Translations under genes and position numbers: made by a program
From: a virus
Length of the DNA: 29,324 nucleotides
IMG/VR virus record: IMGVR_UViG_3300027708_000237
Coordinates: 1 to 29,324 of that record
Strand: one strand, 5' to 3'
The notes under the pieces: generated by a model
The model's input: only the letters and a program-made list of their open reading frames with translations
The model's database searches: none
What the model was told of the DNA's origin: nothing
Shown: one piece after another, positions 17,729-27,618 of the stretch
Layout of the letters: each line of letters begins with the position of its first letter
Numbering within the stretch: the stretch's first letter is position 1

Positions 17729-20700
17729 TCAATCTTTAAAAGAACCAAATGTGGAATTATTTGATTCTGTAAAACCAGGAAGAATTGAAGAACTGCGAGA
17801 TGATCTTCCTTTTGGTGTTGGCAATTGATTACGCAATCCTGGTATGCCTTTCATAATTTCTTGCTCAAATGTTTTCGGAGATCGTTTAATCGGTTCAGAT
17901 TCAAGCATATCAATAAAGTTTTTGGGTTGTGAAGCTGTATCCATTTTTGCAGCAACATCTTGAACAGCTCCGGGAATAATCATATCACGCACAGTCTGTC
18001 CCAATTTTTGACCAGCAGTTGTGAATGGAGAAAAGAATCGTGTAGCGGCTTGTGCGGGTGGCATACTTCCTAATCCAGATACAAACATGCTAAAGAAAGC
18101 TGGCTCGGAAAGACTGCTCCATTTGTTATTAGGATTATTGCGAACAGATTTGTCATACATCCTTCTTGCGTCTGCGACCATATTCATAAATGTGGCAACA
18201 GGGCCATGCCCTAAAGGACGAGAAATTTTGATTCCCCCAAGTTGCATTTCGCCTTTTTTAAGATCTTTGTTTTCTGGGGCATTAGGGCCGACATTGTTGA
18301 TGATTCCACCAAATTGATTTGAATGAGTCCATGCATAAGCACCAACCGCAAGCCCCACGGTTCCATATTTGAATGCCCTCATTATTTGCTCTGCTTCTTG
18401 AGTCGTTAAAGTTTCTGCTTTATTTGTTAATTTGCCTTCTTTTGCGGCAATTCCTATTCTTATTGGAGCTTCCAAAAGACCTAAAGCCAATCTCATCTTC
18501 CTAATAGCAATATTTGTTGGAACATTCATAATTGGCATTGCAATATCCAATAAAGTAGAAACAAATTTTCCAAGTCTAGGGGATTGTTTATTTGTCTCAT
18601 ACCCCTTTATTAATCCTCTAATTCCACGGGTAATAAAGTTATCTCCCATGAAGATGTCCGAATTGGCATCATTAACTGCTTCAGATGCAAGTGTATGGTA
18701 AAGAACTTCATCATGAGTTGGATCTAATCCTTGTTTTTCAGCAGCTTCTATACGCAATTGTAATGAACGAGAAAAAATACCTTGGCGAACAGGCTCCTTC
18801 ATTGCTCCATGTATGTTTTCAACAGCTCTCACAAAAGATGGAGAATTATTATTCTTTCCCCCATAAAGCCAATCAATGTCAGCTTTTCCTTTAAGGACTT
18901 TACTCCATACATCTTTTGCTGATGTTGCTATTCCAAAAACACCCTTTAGTTCAGATTTTGCGCTTAACCCTCCCTCATAAACAGCTTTATTCCTAATAGC
19001 ATTAAGCGTTTTATTAAAACGAAATAATTGAGCAAGGGTTGAGGAAACGGGTCGTGTAACAATATTTTCTACAGCAGCTCCAGCCAAATGCTCAAGAACT
19101 GTAATATGACTTAAAATGTTAAAGCGATTAAGCGCAGATATTGCATCAAGAACTTTGTTCACAAATGGTCTATTTGCTTTTTCAAAGTCAGCTTTTCTTT
19201 TATCAATACGATCTTTAATTTTTTGAGCTTCAATTCGTAATCTTTTTGTTTCTTCAGAAGCCTCAATCGGAGCTTTTTTTAGAGGTTTACTAAAATCACC
19301 TTTATTTTGGCGTTCTTCTTCTTGTTTTAGTTGCTCAAGTCTATTTCTAGCCCTTGTTTCTTGACCTTTTCGGATGCGTTCTTCTGGAGAAGATGCTTTA
19401 ACAATACGCTTTTTTACTGACTTTGAACCCTTGGATTCTTTGTCAACTTGCTGTTCATTAAATTCTTTAGATTTTTTGAAGATGTCATCCAAATAAGGGC
19501 GAATCTTTTCTCCAAAATCTCCAATCATTTTTGAAGACCAATCTGCAAATTTTGTTGTCCCTTCCAAAAGATGATCAGCACCAATTACTGCAAATTTATG
19601 CAATTTTGTTGGATCAACTCCAGTAAAAAGTCTGCCCTCTCTTGCCTCTTTCTTTAATTCTTCTCTGTATTTATCAGCAAGAGATTTAACATTTTTCTTA
19701 ACTCTATCAACAAGACTTTGAATATAGGGATCAACCTCTGTAGCGTTCTTTAATTCCTTCTCTAAACCTTTTTGCTCTTGCTTGTTTGCTTCCTTCTCTT
19801 GATTTTCTGCAATCTGTTTATCAATGTCAGTAAGACGCTTTGTTTCTTCAGCAAGTTTAGTTTTCTCGTTAGAAGTAAGTGGCTTTCTTTTTGCGGCAGT
19901 AGCAAGCCTTTCTTGAGTTGCAAATGTGTAATCTTGATGAAGTAATGCTTGCCTCCAGCGGCCTTCTCTACCCCATTCACTACCCCTATCTTTTATTGCT
20001 TGAAGTAAATCATGATAAGCCTTGCTTGCATTATCATAGGAAAGACTTTTTTCAAATTTCTGTTCTGGACTTCCTTCAGTCAACCCGTCTGCCATTTTGT
20101 TAAGGCTATTAAACAAATCAGTTTTATGCTTTAATAGCAACGCAGACTCATCTCCCGTTAATGATCTTCTAGGATCTGCAATAAGAGATTCTGCTAATCT
20201 TTGCCCCGCCATTGGATCTTCTGTGCTTGTGGCTTTTGCCCGATCCATAGCGGCATTCATTTCCTGTTCGTCTTGTTGTGTTAATTCAGGAAATCCAAGG
20301 GCTTTTGCTTCAGCTTCTGCACTTTCATTCTTCAAAGAAATCTTCTCTCCTTCACCACCAGCTATGGGAGCAGGAGCAGGAGTTTCAGCTTTTCCAAACT
20401 TCTTATCAACTTTTCCAGAAACCTCTTCAGCGGTTGGAGGTCTTCCTAAAACCTTGGTAAGTTGGTCAGTAAGTTTTTCAGCATAGACATCCCTTTCGCT
20501 AGGAGGTTTTGGCCCGTATTTAGCGGCTTCAGCTTTTCTACGCAATTCACCTTCATCTATTCCAGGTGTTCGACCAATACCGCCAGATTGCCCAAGTTTC
20601 TCATTGTAATCTTTAGCGGTCTTCCAAATTTGGCGTAAGTAATCACGAACACCCTCGCCTAACCTTGCGATCATGGTCTTTGACCAATCACGGAAACTCA

Positions 20701-23281
20701 TGCCAGCCTTGTAAACAGCATTACCAAAATCAGTAGCGGCTTTCTTTACAGCGTCAGGGAACTCAAAAAATGCTGCATCACCTTTATATCCCCCCCTTCT
20801 AGCATTAAAATAATCTTTGAGATCCTGATTCATTACATCAGCAAGTTTCTCTGGGTCGCCTTCAAGTTTCCTTAATCTTTCACTTGCCTCTTGGATTCTT
20901 TTTTCAGCATCATTTTGCTTTTTTGTTTGCTCTTCTTCTTTTATGGATGAATCAGATGCTTCTTTAATGTAATTCCATAAATCATCTGGTGTATGAAGAT
21001 CCAATGCTTTTCCATCTTCATGTAGCCCCTTTAAAGCAACATCAATCTTTTGCCCTCTTCCTTTTGTGCCATAAATAGTTTCAGCGTGTTTTCTAGGTAT
21101 TTCTGGAACACCATTATATTCACCTCTTCCCGTTAGGCTTTCACCCCTATCGGTGATTTCTTTTTCCCATGCAAACTTTGGAAGTATTTTGTTTATTTGG
21201 AGATAACGAATAATTTCATCGCCATGCTTTCCTCCAAAGAATTGAGGCTTTTTATATTGTCCTTTAGCCAATCCTCGTTCACTAATTTTTACGCCTTCAT
21301 CGTGATAATTTGACTCTCTTTCAATATCACTTAAAAGTTTCTCAACTTCTGGTTCCATGTCAGCACCAACAGATAAAGCATCACGGAATTTTTGAACGGA
21401 CTCTTTTAGGAATTTATTCTTTTCTTTGTTTGCTACTTTCTCAACTTCATCCGCAAGTTCGGAATGAGTTTTAATATTTGTGTAGTATTTCTTTTCTAAT
21501 TCACGATATGGATTTGCTGGCTTCTCTGGTTCCGCTGGCTTTGGAGTTTCCCCCATCGGAAGTTGTTGTTCTTCCTCTGTGCCAATAGTTAATCGCTTTG
21601 ATTCTTCTGGAAGAACTTCTCCTGCAAGATTGAATGGAAGTTGGTCATTCTTAAATAACTCACCTTCTCCATTAGTTTCAATCGTTGGAGTAGTTGGCTT
21701 TACTTCTTCTTTTGGGACTTGACCTTCTTGGGTAGGGACTTCTGCTTCGTTTTGTCGGCCCACTCCTTCGCCCACGGCTGGTGCGTTGCGAACGCCCACT
21801 TCTCCTGTTGTTTGCTTTTGAACGGCATTTGGTGTTTCTGGTTGTGCTTCGGCTACTGGAGTTTCAGCGGGTTGTTTTAAAGCATCAATCTGTTTTTGGT
21901 AATCATTCCATTTATCTGATCCCTCATCATGCTCCAATTGGTCTGTAGCTAGATTAATTAACTTTTGCGTGTTATCTACTGGAGTAGAAGTCTCTCCAGC
22001 CTTTGCCAACTCTTCTGGAGTTGCGGGAGGAAGGTTAATGGGTTTTGATTCTGTTTCTGGAGAGGTTGCTGTTTGAGCTTCTGCTCCATTTAAAACTTGT
22101 GCTGTCTTCTCATTAACAATTGGATCTTTGGATGGAGCAAGTCCAGTTGCTTTTCCTCCCAATGCAAGAGCAGTAAGGACTTGTTCACCTGTGCTTCCAA
22201 AGGTTATCGGAGCTGCTGGTTGATCGGTAATCCCTGCTTTGTTTAAGGTAACATCAACACCATACCTCATTGGTTCCATGATCCCTGCGCCAATAGCGGC
22301 TTGTCCTGCCATTTGTCCAGCAACTGCCCCGGCTCCTTTTGTTAATGCAGTAGCCCCATAACCAAGTGCAGATTCAGCGGCAAAAGGAAGTTGTGGTATT
22401 ACTTGACCAGCAAAAGCTGTCTTTGGATATTCTTGTTGAGATACTTGAATTTCTGGTTCTAACCCAAGTAATTTTTCTGCTTTTTTAGCACCAACAACTC
22501 CCAAAGCACTTCCAGCAGTAAATAATGCAGGAACAGCAAGTAAAGATGCTCCTCCCGTTACTGGAACTCCAACTGCTTCACCTCCAGCTACAGCACCCAG
22601 TCCAGAAAGCAACCCAATTGTTCCCTCGATTCCAGCAGAAAGCCCAGAAGTTAATTGACTTGGTTTTGGAGGTTGTTGATTTGGTGTAGCAGATGGATAG
22701 CCTTGCGTTCCAGCTTTAGCTAACTCTTGTGGAGTTGCCGCAGGAAGATTTATAACTTTTCCTGTCTGCTCTAAATTTGTTCCTGCTTTGGAAGAATCAT
22801 TTGGAAGTTTATCAAATGGATTAGATGATTCAGAAATATCTGGCAAACTATCAAACGGATTTGAAGTTGAATTGTTAGCAGTATTCTTACTATCCACAAA
22901 ACTATATTGAACTGGAGTTAATCCCGTTCCACCAATAGCTTTATTTGTTGCATATGTAAGATCAATTCTATCTTTAAGCCTCTCTGCTGGGCCTTTATCA
23001 ACAATTGGAGCAACAATACTATCTCCTGTATCGGGATTGGTTACTTTAACCAATTGTCCATGAGCTTTATTCTCATCACCAAATTTATTTCTTAAAACAG
23101 AAATTGGTAAAGATACTCCATGTATATTTGGATCGTTAGTTACATCTCCCCAAGCTCCCACTCCATTATCTTGAGGATCGTTATATCCAAATGTAGATGC
23201 AGTAGCATGAATTGAATTTGATGCTGAACTTTTTCCAGTTGAGTTTATATCTGGAAGGCTATCAAAAGGATTGGTAGCCAT
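17729..23281 (-). CDS. Giant internal virion protein with RlpA-like lytic domain (1850 aa)
   Basis: Residues about 26-128 form a double-psi beta-barrel of RlpA/lytic transglycosylase type (STFGYNDPQDNGVGAWG, then APIVDKGP). Gly/Ala-rich hydrophobic stretches lie at about 210-265 and 298-338. The long central region is charged and helical. It has two copies of a FxDWSxxMIxxxGExxRxYL repeat at about 860-900 and 1243-1277. From about 1375 the C-terminus resembles large polyvalent phage proteins (LPD38-like), with PRLGKFVSTLLDIAMPIMNV and further hydrophobic helices. NPFDSLPD recurs at 4-11, 141-148 and (as NPFDKLPN) 154-161, and INLPxATPxELAKAG at 177-191 and 415-429. It is probably an ejected internal protein that opens the cell wall and helps DNA entry, like T7 gp16. 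The gene is intact. Confidence 0.7.
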   Translation of the reverse strand: MATNPFDSLPDINSTGKSSASNSIHATASTFGYNDPQDNGVGAWGDVTNDPNIHGVSLPISVLRNKFGDENKAHGQLVKVTNPDTGDSIVAPIVDKGPAERLKDRIDLTYATNKAIGGTGLTPVQYSFVDSKNTANNSTSNPFDSLPDISESSNPFDKLPNDSSKAGTNLEQTGKVINLPAATPQELAKAGTQGYPSATPNQQPPKPSQLTSGLSAGIEGTIGLLSGLGAVAGGEAVGVPVTGGASLLAVPALFTAGSALGVVGAKKAEKLLGLEPEIQVSQQEYPKTAFAGQVIPQLPFAAESALGYGATALTKGAGAVAGQMAGQAAIGAGIMEPMRYGVDVTLNKAGITDQPAAPITFGSTGEQVLTALALGGKATGLAPSKDPIVNEKTAQVLNGAEAQTATSPETESKPINLPPATPEELAKAGETSTPVDNTQKLINLATDQLEHDEGSDKWNDYQKQIDALKQPAETPVAEAQPETPNAVQKQTTGEVGVRNAPAVGEGVGRQNEAEVPTQEGQVPKEEVKPTTPTIETNGEGELFKNDQLPFNLAGEVLPEESKRLTIGTEEEQQLPMGETPKPAEPEKPANPYRELEKKYYTNIKTHSELADEVEKVANKEKNKFLKESVQKFRDALSVGADMEPEVEKLLSDIERESNYHDEGVKISERGLAKGQYKKPQFFGGKHGDEIIRYLQINKILPKFAWEKEITDRGESLTGRGEYNGVPEIPRKHAETIYGTKGRGQKIDVALKGLHEDGKALDLHTPDDLWNYIKEASDSSIKEEEQTKKQNDAEKRIQEASERLRKLEGDPEKLADVMNQDLKDYFNARRGGYKGDAAFFEFPDAVKKAATDFGNAVYKAGMSFRDWSKTMIARLGEGVRDYLRQIWKTAKDYNEKLGQSGGIGRTPGIDEGELRRKAEAAKYGPKPPSERDVYAEKLTDQLTKVLGRPPTAEEVSGKVDKKFGKAETPAPAPIAGGEGEKISLKNESAEAEAKALGFPELTQQDEQEMNAAMDRAKATSTEDPMAGQRLAESLIADPRRSLTGDESALLLKHKTDLFNSLNKMADGLTEGSPEQKFEKSLSYDNASKAYHDLLQAIKDRGSEWGREGRWRQALLHQDYTFATQERLATAAKRKPLTSNEKTKLAEETKRLTDIDKQIAENQEKEANKQEQKGLEKELKNATEVDPYIQSLVDRVKKNVKSLADKYREELKKEAREGRLFTGVDPTKLHKFAVIGADHLLEGTTKFADWSSKMIGDFGEKIRPYLDDIFKKSKEFNEQQVDKESKGSKSVKKRIVKASSPEERIRKGQETRARNRLEQLKQEEERQNKGDFSKPLKKAPIEASEETKRLRIEAQKIKDRIDKRKADFEKANRPFVNKVLDAISALNRFNILSHITVLEHLAGAAVENIVTRPVSSTLAQLFRFNKTLNAIRNKAVYEGGLSAKSELKGVFGIATSAKDVWSKVLKGKADIDWLYGGKNNNSPSFVRAVENIHGAMKEPVRQGIFSRSLQLRIEAAEKQGLDPTHDEVLYHTLASEAVNDANSDIFMGDNFITRGIRGLIKGYETNKQSPRLGKFVSTLLDIAMPIMNVPTNIAIRKMRLALGLLEAPIRIGIAAKEGKLTNKAETLTTQEAEQIMRAFKYGTVGLAVGAYAWTHSNQFGGIINNVGPNAPENKDLKKGEMQLGGIKISRPLGHGPVATFMNMVADARRMYDKSVRNNPNNKWSSLSEPAFFSMFVSGLGSMPPAQAATRFFSPFTTAGQKLGQTVRDMIIPGAVQDVAAKMDTASQPKNFIDMLESEPIKRSPKTFEQEIMKGIPGLRNQLPTPKGRSSRSSSILPGFTESNNSTFGSFKD

Positions 23282-23287
23282 AAGCTA

Positions 23288-24409
23288 TTATGTTCCAGAC
23301 ATTGCTGGAATGCTACCCGATGGAGAAGGAGATGGTGTAACCCCTGGACTTGGGCTAGGAGTTGGAGAAGCCGCAGGGATAGCAGAACCAGATGCTTGAG
23401 GATTTTGTTGAGAAGTTGATTGAATGGCTTGATTTATTACCAATGGATCAATACCCATGCTTTGCAAATGTTTTGCTACAGCGGCATATCCTTTTTGGGG
23501 GATAGCTTGAATTGCTTGTTTAACAATATCAGGATTTTTAATTATAGCAAAATTGGATCTTGTTTCTTTAATTTTTTGTTGTTGTTCAATAAGATTAGTG
23601 CCACCCCAAATTCCATAACTTTTATTTACACTTTCTGGATTTTCTCCTTTGGCTTTTGCTTTTGCAATTTTATCAGCAATATCTTGTTCTGCAGTCTTTA
23701 AATGATTTTCAATCTTATCGGAAGAAGACTCAAAATCATTATTGGTAATGGCATTTTTACCCATAGCAGATTGGAGTGCTTTATATTGCTGTAGCTTTTC
23801 TGCGTATCCCTTTAAATCATTTGGATCTAAAGTCCCTGCGTCAATTCCTTTATCAATTTTATCAGCATATTCAGAAGCACCGGGAACGGAAGGAGTAGTT
23901 CCTGATGCTGGAACACCATTCCAAAGTTTGTCATACGAACCTACTTGTTTGGCGGCAATTTGAATTTGCTGGAACTGATTCATTGCTTTAGGAATCGGAT
24001 TCCCCTGCTCATCTACAGGGTGATTTGCATTTATTCCTGCCATCTTTGCGGCGGCACTTAAACCAGCGGATTGAAGTCTAGTGCTAGTAAGTAAACTATT
24101 ACGATAGTTTTCATTTGCTTGAGTCGCACCAGCAATCATTTGATTAGACCAATGGGCAGTAAGAGGATTCTGACCAGCAAGACCAGCGGCTTGAGATATA
24201 TCAGCAATGCCAGTTGAATCTCCTAATGAAATCTTTTGCATTCCATTTGCATATTGGCTTTGGATTGCAGGAAGCATTGCTTGAGCCGATTGCGTAGCGG
24301 CATGAGTTTCAATAGCATGACCAATTTGTTGACCAAGGCCAGTAAGTTGATTAACTGTTTGCTCTCCTTGAGCAATCATGGGTGAGTAATTGTAGTATCC
24401 TATTGCCAT
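23288..24409 (-). CDS. Probable internal virion protein (373 aa)
   Basis: This Ala/Gln-rich, largely helical protein (QTVNQLTGLGQQIGHAIETH, then AKMAGINANHP) has no signal peptide. It ends in a disordered Pro/Ser tail (SPTPSPSPGVTPSPSPSG). Its place between a Gly/Ala/Gln-rich membrane-active protein and the giant lytic protein matches the order of T7-like ejection proteins gp14-gp15-gp16. That positional analogy is my main reason for the call; there is no clear sequence motif. It is separated by 6 bases from the giant gene and by 4 bases from the upstream gene. Confidence 0.55.
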   Translation of the reverse strand: MAIGYYNYSPMIAQGEQTVNQLTGLGQQIGHAIETHAATQSAQAMLPAIQSQYANGMQKISLGDSTGIADISQAAGLAGQNPLTAHWSNQMIAGATQANENYRNSLLTSTRLQSAGLSAAAKMAGINANHPVDEQGNPIPKAMNQFQQIQIAAKQVGSYDKLWNGVPASGTTPSVPGASEYADKIDKGIDAGTLDPNDLKGYAEKLQQYKALQSAMGKNAITNNDFESSSDKIENHLKTAEQDIADKIAKAKAKGENPESVNKSYGIWGGTNLIEQQQKIKETRSNFAIIKNPDIVKQAIQAIPQKGYAAVAKHLQSMGIDPLVINQAIQSTSQQNPQASGSAIPAASPTPSPSPGVTPSPSPSGSIPAMSGT

Positions 24410-24413
24410 AATT

Positions 24414-25487
24414 TTATTGCATGAAGTTAAGTGCAGGATTTAATCCACTAGCAAAACTTTGGTTTCCATAATAAGATGCTGGAATTTGTGAAGACACCTG
24501 TCCAAACCCCGTAAAAGCCGCTGGATTTGTATATCCAGTTCCCATCATGGTGTTCATGTATCCTTGACCAGGATTGTAAGAAGCCCCAGAAGCAGATCCA
24601 GAACCCAATCCTTTATAATAATTAGCCATTGTTTTAGAGTTCAGTAAATTTGTAGCGGCATTTGCACCACTTATTCCACTTTGTATTGCTTGTTGGTTTT
24701 GAGCATTCTGTCCAGCCCATTGATTATATCCAGCTTGATATTGGTTTTCCGCATTTTGCATACCAATTCCAGAAGCCCCAAGCACTTGTTGATTCCCAAG
24801 TTGACCAGCCATAAGCCCAACTTGCGCTCCAGTTGCAGGTGAAACAACCATGCTGTTAGCAAGTTGTTGCCATGTAGGGGCGGCACTCAATCCATATTGG
24901 GAAAGACCAAGGCTTGTCTGACCAATGTTACGAGCGAAATTCTGTGGAGCTTGTCCACCACCAGAGAAGAGGTTAAATCCACCACCAAGGTTCTGTGCTA
25001 CTTGACGATTGATATTCTGCTGAACATCTTGAGGAATTTGCCCTTGGATGTAAGAATTAAGTTGCTGTTGGGCAAGTTCACGTTGTGCAGAAGAACCCGG
25101 TGTAACCTTATTTTGAAGATTTATATTTTGTTTGGTTCCTGCATTTGCAAACTGTTGAGCAAAACCTAAACTACTATTCGGATCATAAGCAGATCCAAGT
25201 AAGTTTTTTTCTTGAGCTTGTTGTGCAGCGGAAAAGCTATTACCAGTAGGGACATATTGACCACCAGTATAGGAGCTAGATCCTGGAGGCCCACCACCAC
25301 TCAATAACTTTGATGCTCCATAACTTGCGGCAGCACCTACTGCAGCAGTTCCTGCAGCAGCAGCAAGCCCTCCAACAGTAAGAGATCCAACAATCGTGGT
25401 CGCACCAATAGCGGCAAGTGTCTCAAACACAGGCATCTTACGATGCTTATATTCAGCGATAGTTTGTGGTGGAATTAAGAAGCGCAT
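24414..25487 (-). CDS. Probable internal virion (ejection) protein, membrane-active (357 aa)
   Basis: A Gly/Ala-rich hydrophobic helix near the start (VGSLTVGGLAAAAGTAAVGA) is followed by a long Gln/Asn/Gly/Ala-rich region (NLLGSAYDPNSSLGFAQQFA, then QQNINRQVAQNLGGGF). This resembles small podoviral ejection proteins such as T7 gp14 that insert into the host envelope. The assignment rests on composition and gene order. ATG 25487 overlaps the cupin gene by 13 bases; ATG 25436 (MPVFETLAAIG) is an in-frame alternative right before the hydrophobic helix. Confidence 0.55.
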   Translation of the reverse strand: MRFLIPPQTIAEYKHRKMPVFETLAAIGATTIVGSLTVGGLAAAAGTAAVGAAASYGASKLLSGGGPPGSSSYTGGQYVPTGNSFSAAQQAQEKNLLGSAYDPNSSLGFAQQFANAGTKQNINLQNKVTPGSSAQRELAQQQLNSYIQGQIPQDVQQNINRQVAQNLGGGFNLFSGGGQAPQNFARNIGQTSLGLSQYGLSAAPTWQQLANSMVVSPATGAQVGLMAGQLGNQQVLGASGIGMQNAENQYQAGYNQWAGQNAQNQQAIQSGISGANAATNLLNSKTMANYYKGLGSGSASGASYNPGQGYMNTMMGTGYTNPAAFTGFGQVSSQIPASYYGNQSFASGLNPALNFMQ

Positions 25488-25978
25488 GGCAATTCAAGTT
25501 CTTTAGTTGAGTGTATTAAACTAGGGCTGATGTCTTTTTTCCATTGATTGAATTTAATGTCATTACTATCAATCAAAGGATTATCAGTTCTTTCGGAGAT
25601 ATTTAATACTATTTGATCGGGATCTTCAATATTTTCTGCATTAGCATGGCAAGTTACCCATGTGGTATCTTCAATATTGAATAGAAATCTTTTGGTCTCT
25701 GGTTTGGTAATTCCCATATCTCCTCCAGAATACAAAGCCTCTTGTTCAAATCCACCTTCATTGGTTTCTTTAAGAACGGCAACTTTTCCTTTTAGGATAA
25801 AGAAAGGGTGAGTTGTTTTATGCTTCATTGAAACAACATAAGACCCTGCTGGCATAAATATCTTTCGCACATATAGTCCCGGAGGAAAGAAATGCTCTAA
25901 TGGTAAATCTACTGGAGTCATATTGGCTAATTCAGCCTCAACTCGATCTATTGCAGATATTTCAATAAGTTCATCCAT
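25475..25978 (-). CDS. Cupin-fold phage protein (167 aa)
   Basis: The middle of the protein reads YVRKIFMPAGSYVVSMKHKT, then THPFFILKGKVAVLKE and later ITKPETKRFLF and TTWVTCHAN. This is the alternating strand pattern of a cupin beta-barrel with His residues at typical metal positions. Such proteins occur within phage structural operons with unknown roles. I chose ATG 25978, one base after the stop of the upstream gene. Starts further upstream, to 26032, are in frame but overlap it. Confidence 0.7.
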   Translation of the reverse strand: MDELIEISAIDRVEAELANMTPVDLPLEHFFPPGLYVRKIFMPAGSYVVSMKHKTTHPFFILKGKVAVLKETNEGGFEQEALYSGGDMGITKPETKRFLFNIEDTTWVTCHANAENIEDPDQIVLNISERTDNPLIDSNDIKFNQWKKDISPSLIHSTKELELPCAS

Positions 25979-25979
25979 A

Positions 25980-26987
25980 TCAATAAGGCCATGTTGCCCC
26001 ATCATCCCACGCATAAGTAGGAACCAAGGCATTAAGCATCATGTTGTTTGAGAACTGGCGAATTGGGCTACCCGTAGGCTCTTCCCTATCAGCAGTCTCC
26101 CTATTTACCTCAAAGATAGCATTCTGGAGTGATGTGTTATAAAGCTGGTCACTTCCTTTGTTCTCACGATAAACAACTGCCATGACAGCAGAGATCATGG
26201 CTTCTGGCGTAAATTCTACTTGTTCTTTAAGATCAACAAGATCGTAGTAATTCTTCTTGCAATAAAGAATCACCGAATCCCTTACCTTGCCTTGGATGAA
26301 ATACCTACGGAAAGAAGGGTTAATGTCATAAGGCTGATAAACTGCCAACAACATTCTGATGCTATTATCGGGATCATAGGCATAAACCCTTACCCTTCCA
26401 TTAGTCTGTGTTTTGGTGCATTGGAACAGACTCTTAAAGAAGTTTACCGAGTAAGTAAAATTAGGGGCATTTCCCAATACAAGCGTCTCACTGATGCGAG
26501 TTCCATAAGCATTATCACCGAATAGGGTAATCTCTTTTCCTGCGTCTAACGGGGATTCTGGCTCGATTGCAAGCTGGTATGGTGAGGCATCATAGTTCTG
26601 GAAGGTAACGTGCTTTCCACCAACCTCGATGAATTTCTTGTTACCACCATTCCAAGCATATCCTTGTCCCCAACCATTGCCATACCCACCGCTAGAGGCA
26701 TCACCCCATGAATCTTGGGGAATGCTCTGATACCACTCATTTCCAAGGCTAACGGGGCTTCCATCTATCCAAGCCAATCTGACTTGCTTGTAGATACTAG
26801 GAAGGGTTAATAACTGATTAACACAAGCTATACATACATAATCACAAGTGGCATCAGTGTCCGTTTTATTCCACAACAGACTACGAGCCTTGTTCATGTA
26901 TGCAAGTTGTACCGCTTGATTGCAAGTACCGCTATTCCCTGCATAGGGTTTTATAGCGTTTAGTGTATATGCAACATCAAAAAGCAT
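25980..26987 (-). CDS. Probable virion (tail) protein (335 aa)
   Basis: The protein has a helical start (NQAVQLAYMNKARSLLWNKT) and a Gly/Trp/Tyr-rich segment (GGYGNGWGQGYAWNGG). Long strand regions with many aromatics follow. It is of the size and composition of a phage structural protein. Its place downstream of the nozzle-type gene and upstream of the ejection proteins fits a tail component. I cannot match it to a named family. The start lies 3 bases after the stop of the preceding small gene. Confidence 0.6.
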   Translation of the reverse strand: MLFDVAYTLNAIKPYAGNSGTCNQAVQLAYMNKARSLLWNKTDTDATCDYVCIACVNQLLTLPSIYKQVRLAWIDGSPVSLGNEWYQSIPQDSWGDASSGGYGNGWGQGYAWNGGNKKFIEVGGKHVTFQNYDASPYQLAIEPESPLDAGKEITLFGDNAYGTRISETLVLGNAPNFTYSVNFFKSLFQCTKTQTNGRVRVYAYDPDNSIRMLLAVYQPYDINPSFRRYFIQGKVRDSVILYCKKNYYDLVDLKEQVEFTPEAMISAVMAVVYRENKGSDQLYNTSLQNAIFEVNRETADREEPTGSPIRQFSNNMMLNALVPTYAWDDGATWPY

Positions 26988-26990
26988 AAC

Positions 26991-27158
26991 CTAGATCATC
27001 TCTCCACGGGTGATGGGACTACCCACAAGATTCCTTGTGGCTTTCAATTGTGGGCCAGTAGTGGTCTTCACATCCGTCAACTTAATCGACGGCATCGCTT
27101 TGACCTTGAGCATCCTGCTCCTCATAGCCCCAAGATTAGGGAGCCTTGAAAGAGCCAT
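26991..27158 (-). CDS. Small structural-operon protein (55 aa)
   Basis: The basic product begins MALSRLPNLGAMRSRMLKVK and ends SPITRGEMI. No family is recognised. The TAATATG junction with the preceding gene (stop, one base, ATG) supports this start over the longer in-frame alternative at 27221. The same junction occurs at the next gene upstream. It probably encodes a minor virion or assembly component. Confidence 0.55.
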   Translation of the reverse strand: MALSRLPNLGAMRSRMLKVKAMPSIKLTDVKTTTGPQLKATRNLVGSPITRGEMI

Positions 27159-27159
27159 A

Positions 27160-27411
27160 TTAGAGAAAATCGCTATTAAAAGGAGTTCCCTTGCCCATTG
27201 CAGTCTCATTAGCGGGGCCACCTACAGAGAATGCACTCTGGCAGGACTCACCAATGGACTTAATGCGGGCAGTACGAGCATCCTTATAAGCACGAATAGT
27301 AGGAATATCTCCCTTGATCTGAACCCTCTGCATAGGTTGAGGAGTAACAGAATCGGAGACAATCCCACGCTCGGTCTTATCAACCGTGTATTGAACACCG
27401 TGAGATGCCAT
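27160..27411 (-). CDS. Small structural-operon protein (83 aa)
   Basis: The product begins MASHGVQYTVDKTERGIVSD and includes RVQIKGDIPTIRAYKDARTA, with a Ser/Gly-rich end. It is polar, without membrane segments. The start ATG 27411 makes a TAATATG junction with the gene before it. No family is recognised. The position between the tail-fibre-like gene and the 335-residue virion gene suggests a minor structural role. Confidence 0.55.
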   Translation of the reverse strand: MASHGVQYTVDKTERGIVSDSVTPQPMQRVQIKGDIPTIRAYKDARTARIKSIGESCQSAFSVGGPANETAMGKGTPFNSDFL

Positions 27412-27412
27412 A

Positions 27413-27592
27413 TTATTTCTTGGATGAACGACCGGGGGAAGAAGGCTCTGGCTGTTTAGCACCACTATAAAAGATCCCCGAAAACTCGGTTCCCCTTGGG
27501 TTGTTGCTCATGCCTTCTTTGATGTCTCCACGGGTTGAGAAACCCTCGGATTGTAGTTTAGGCTCGGTAGCCCTGTTTGTGTCTTTAGCCAT
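27413..27592 (-). CDS. Small polar protein of the structural operon (59 aa)
   Basis: The product MAKDTNRATEPKLQSEGFST continues with Gly/Asn/Pro-rich sequence and ends PSSPGRSSKK. It has a composition like a disordered linker or a minor virion protein. The frame fits exactly between its neighbours with a TAATATG junction to the next gene. No family is recognised. Confidence 0.5.
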   Translation of the reverse strand: MAKDTNRATEPKLQSEGFSTRGDIKEGMSNNPRGTEFSGIFYSGAKQPEPSSPGRSSKK

Positions 27593-27618
27593 AGGTTTGG
27601 TTTGTTGTTTAGGTTAGG

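Noticed and set aside
27160-27459. Rightward frames opposite the small structural genes (e.g. 27010-27459)
   Set aside because: They are antisense to a set of leftward genes with regular TAATATG junctions and run against the direction of the whole virion block.
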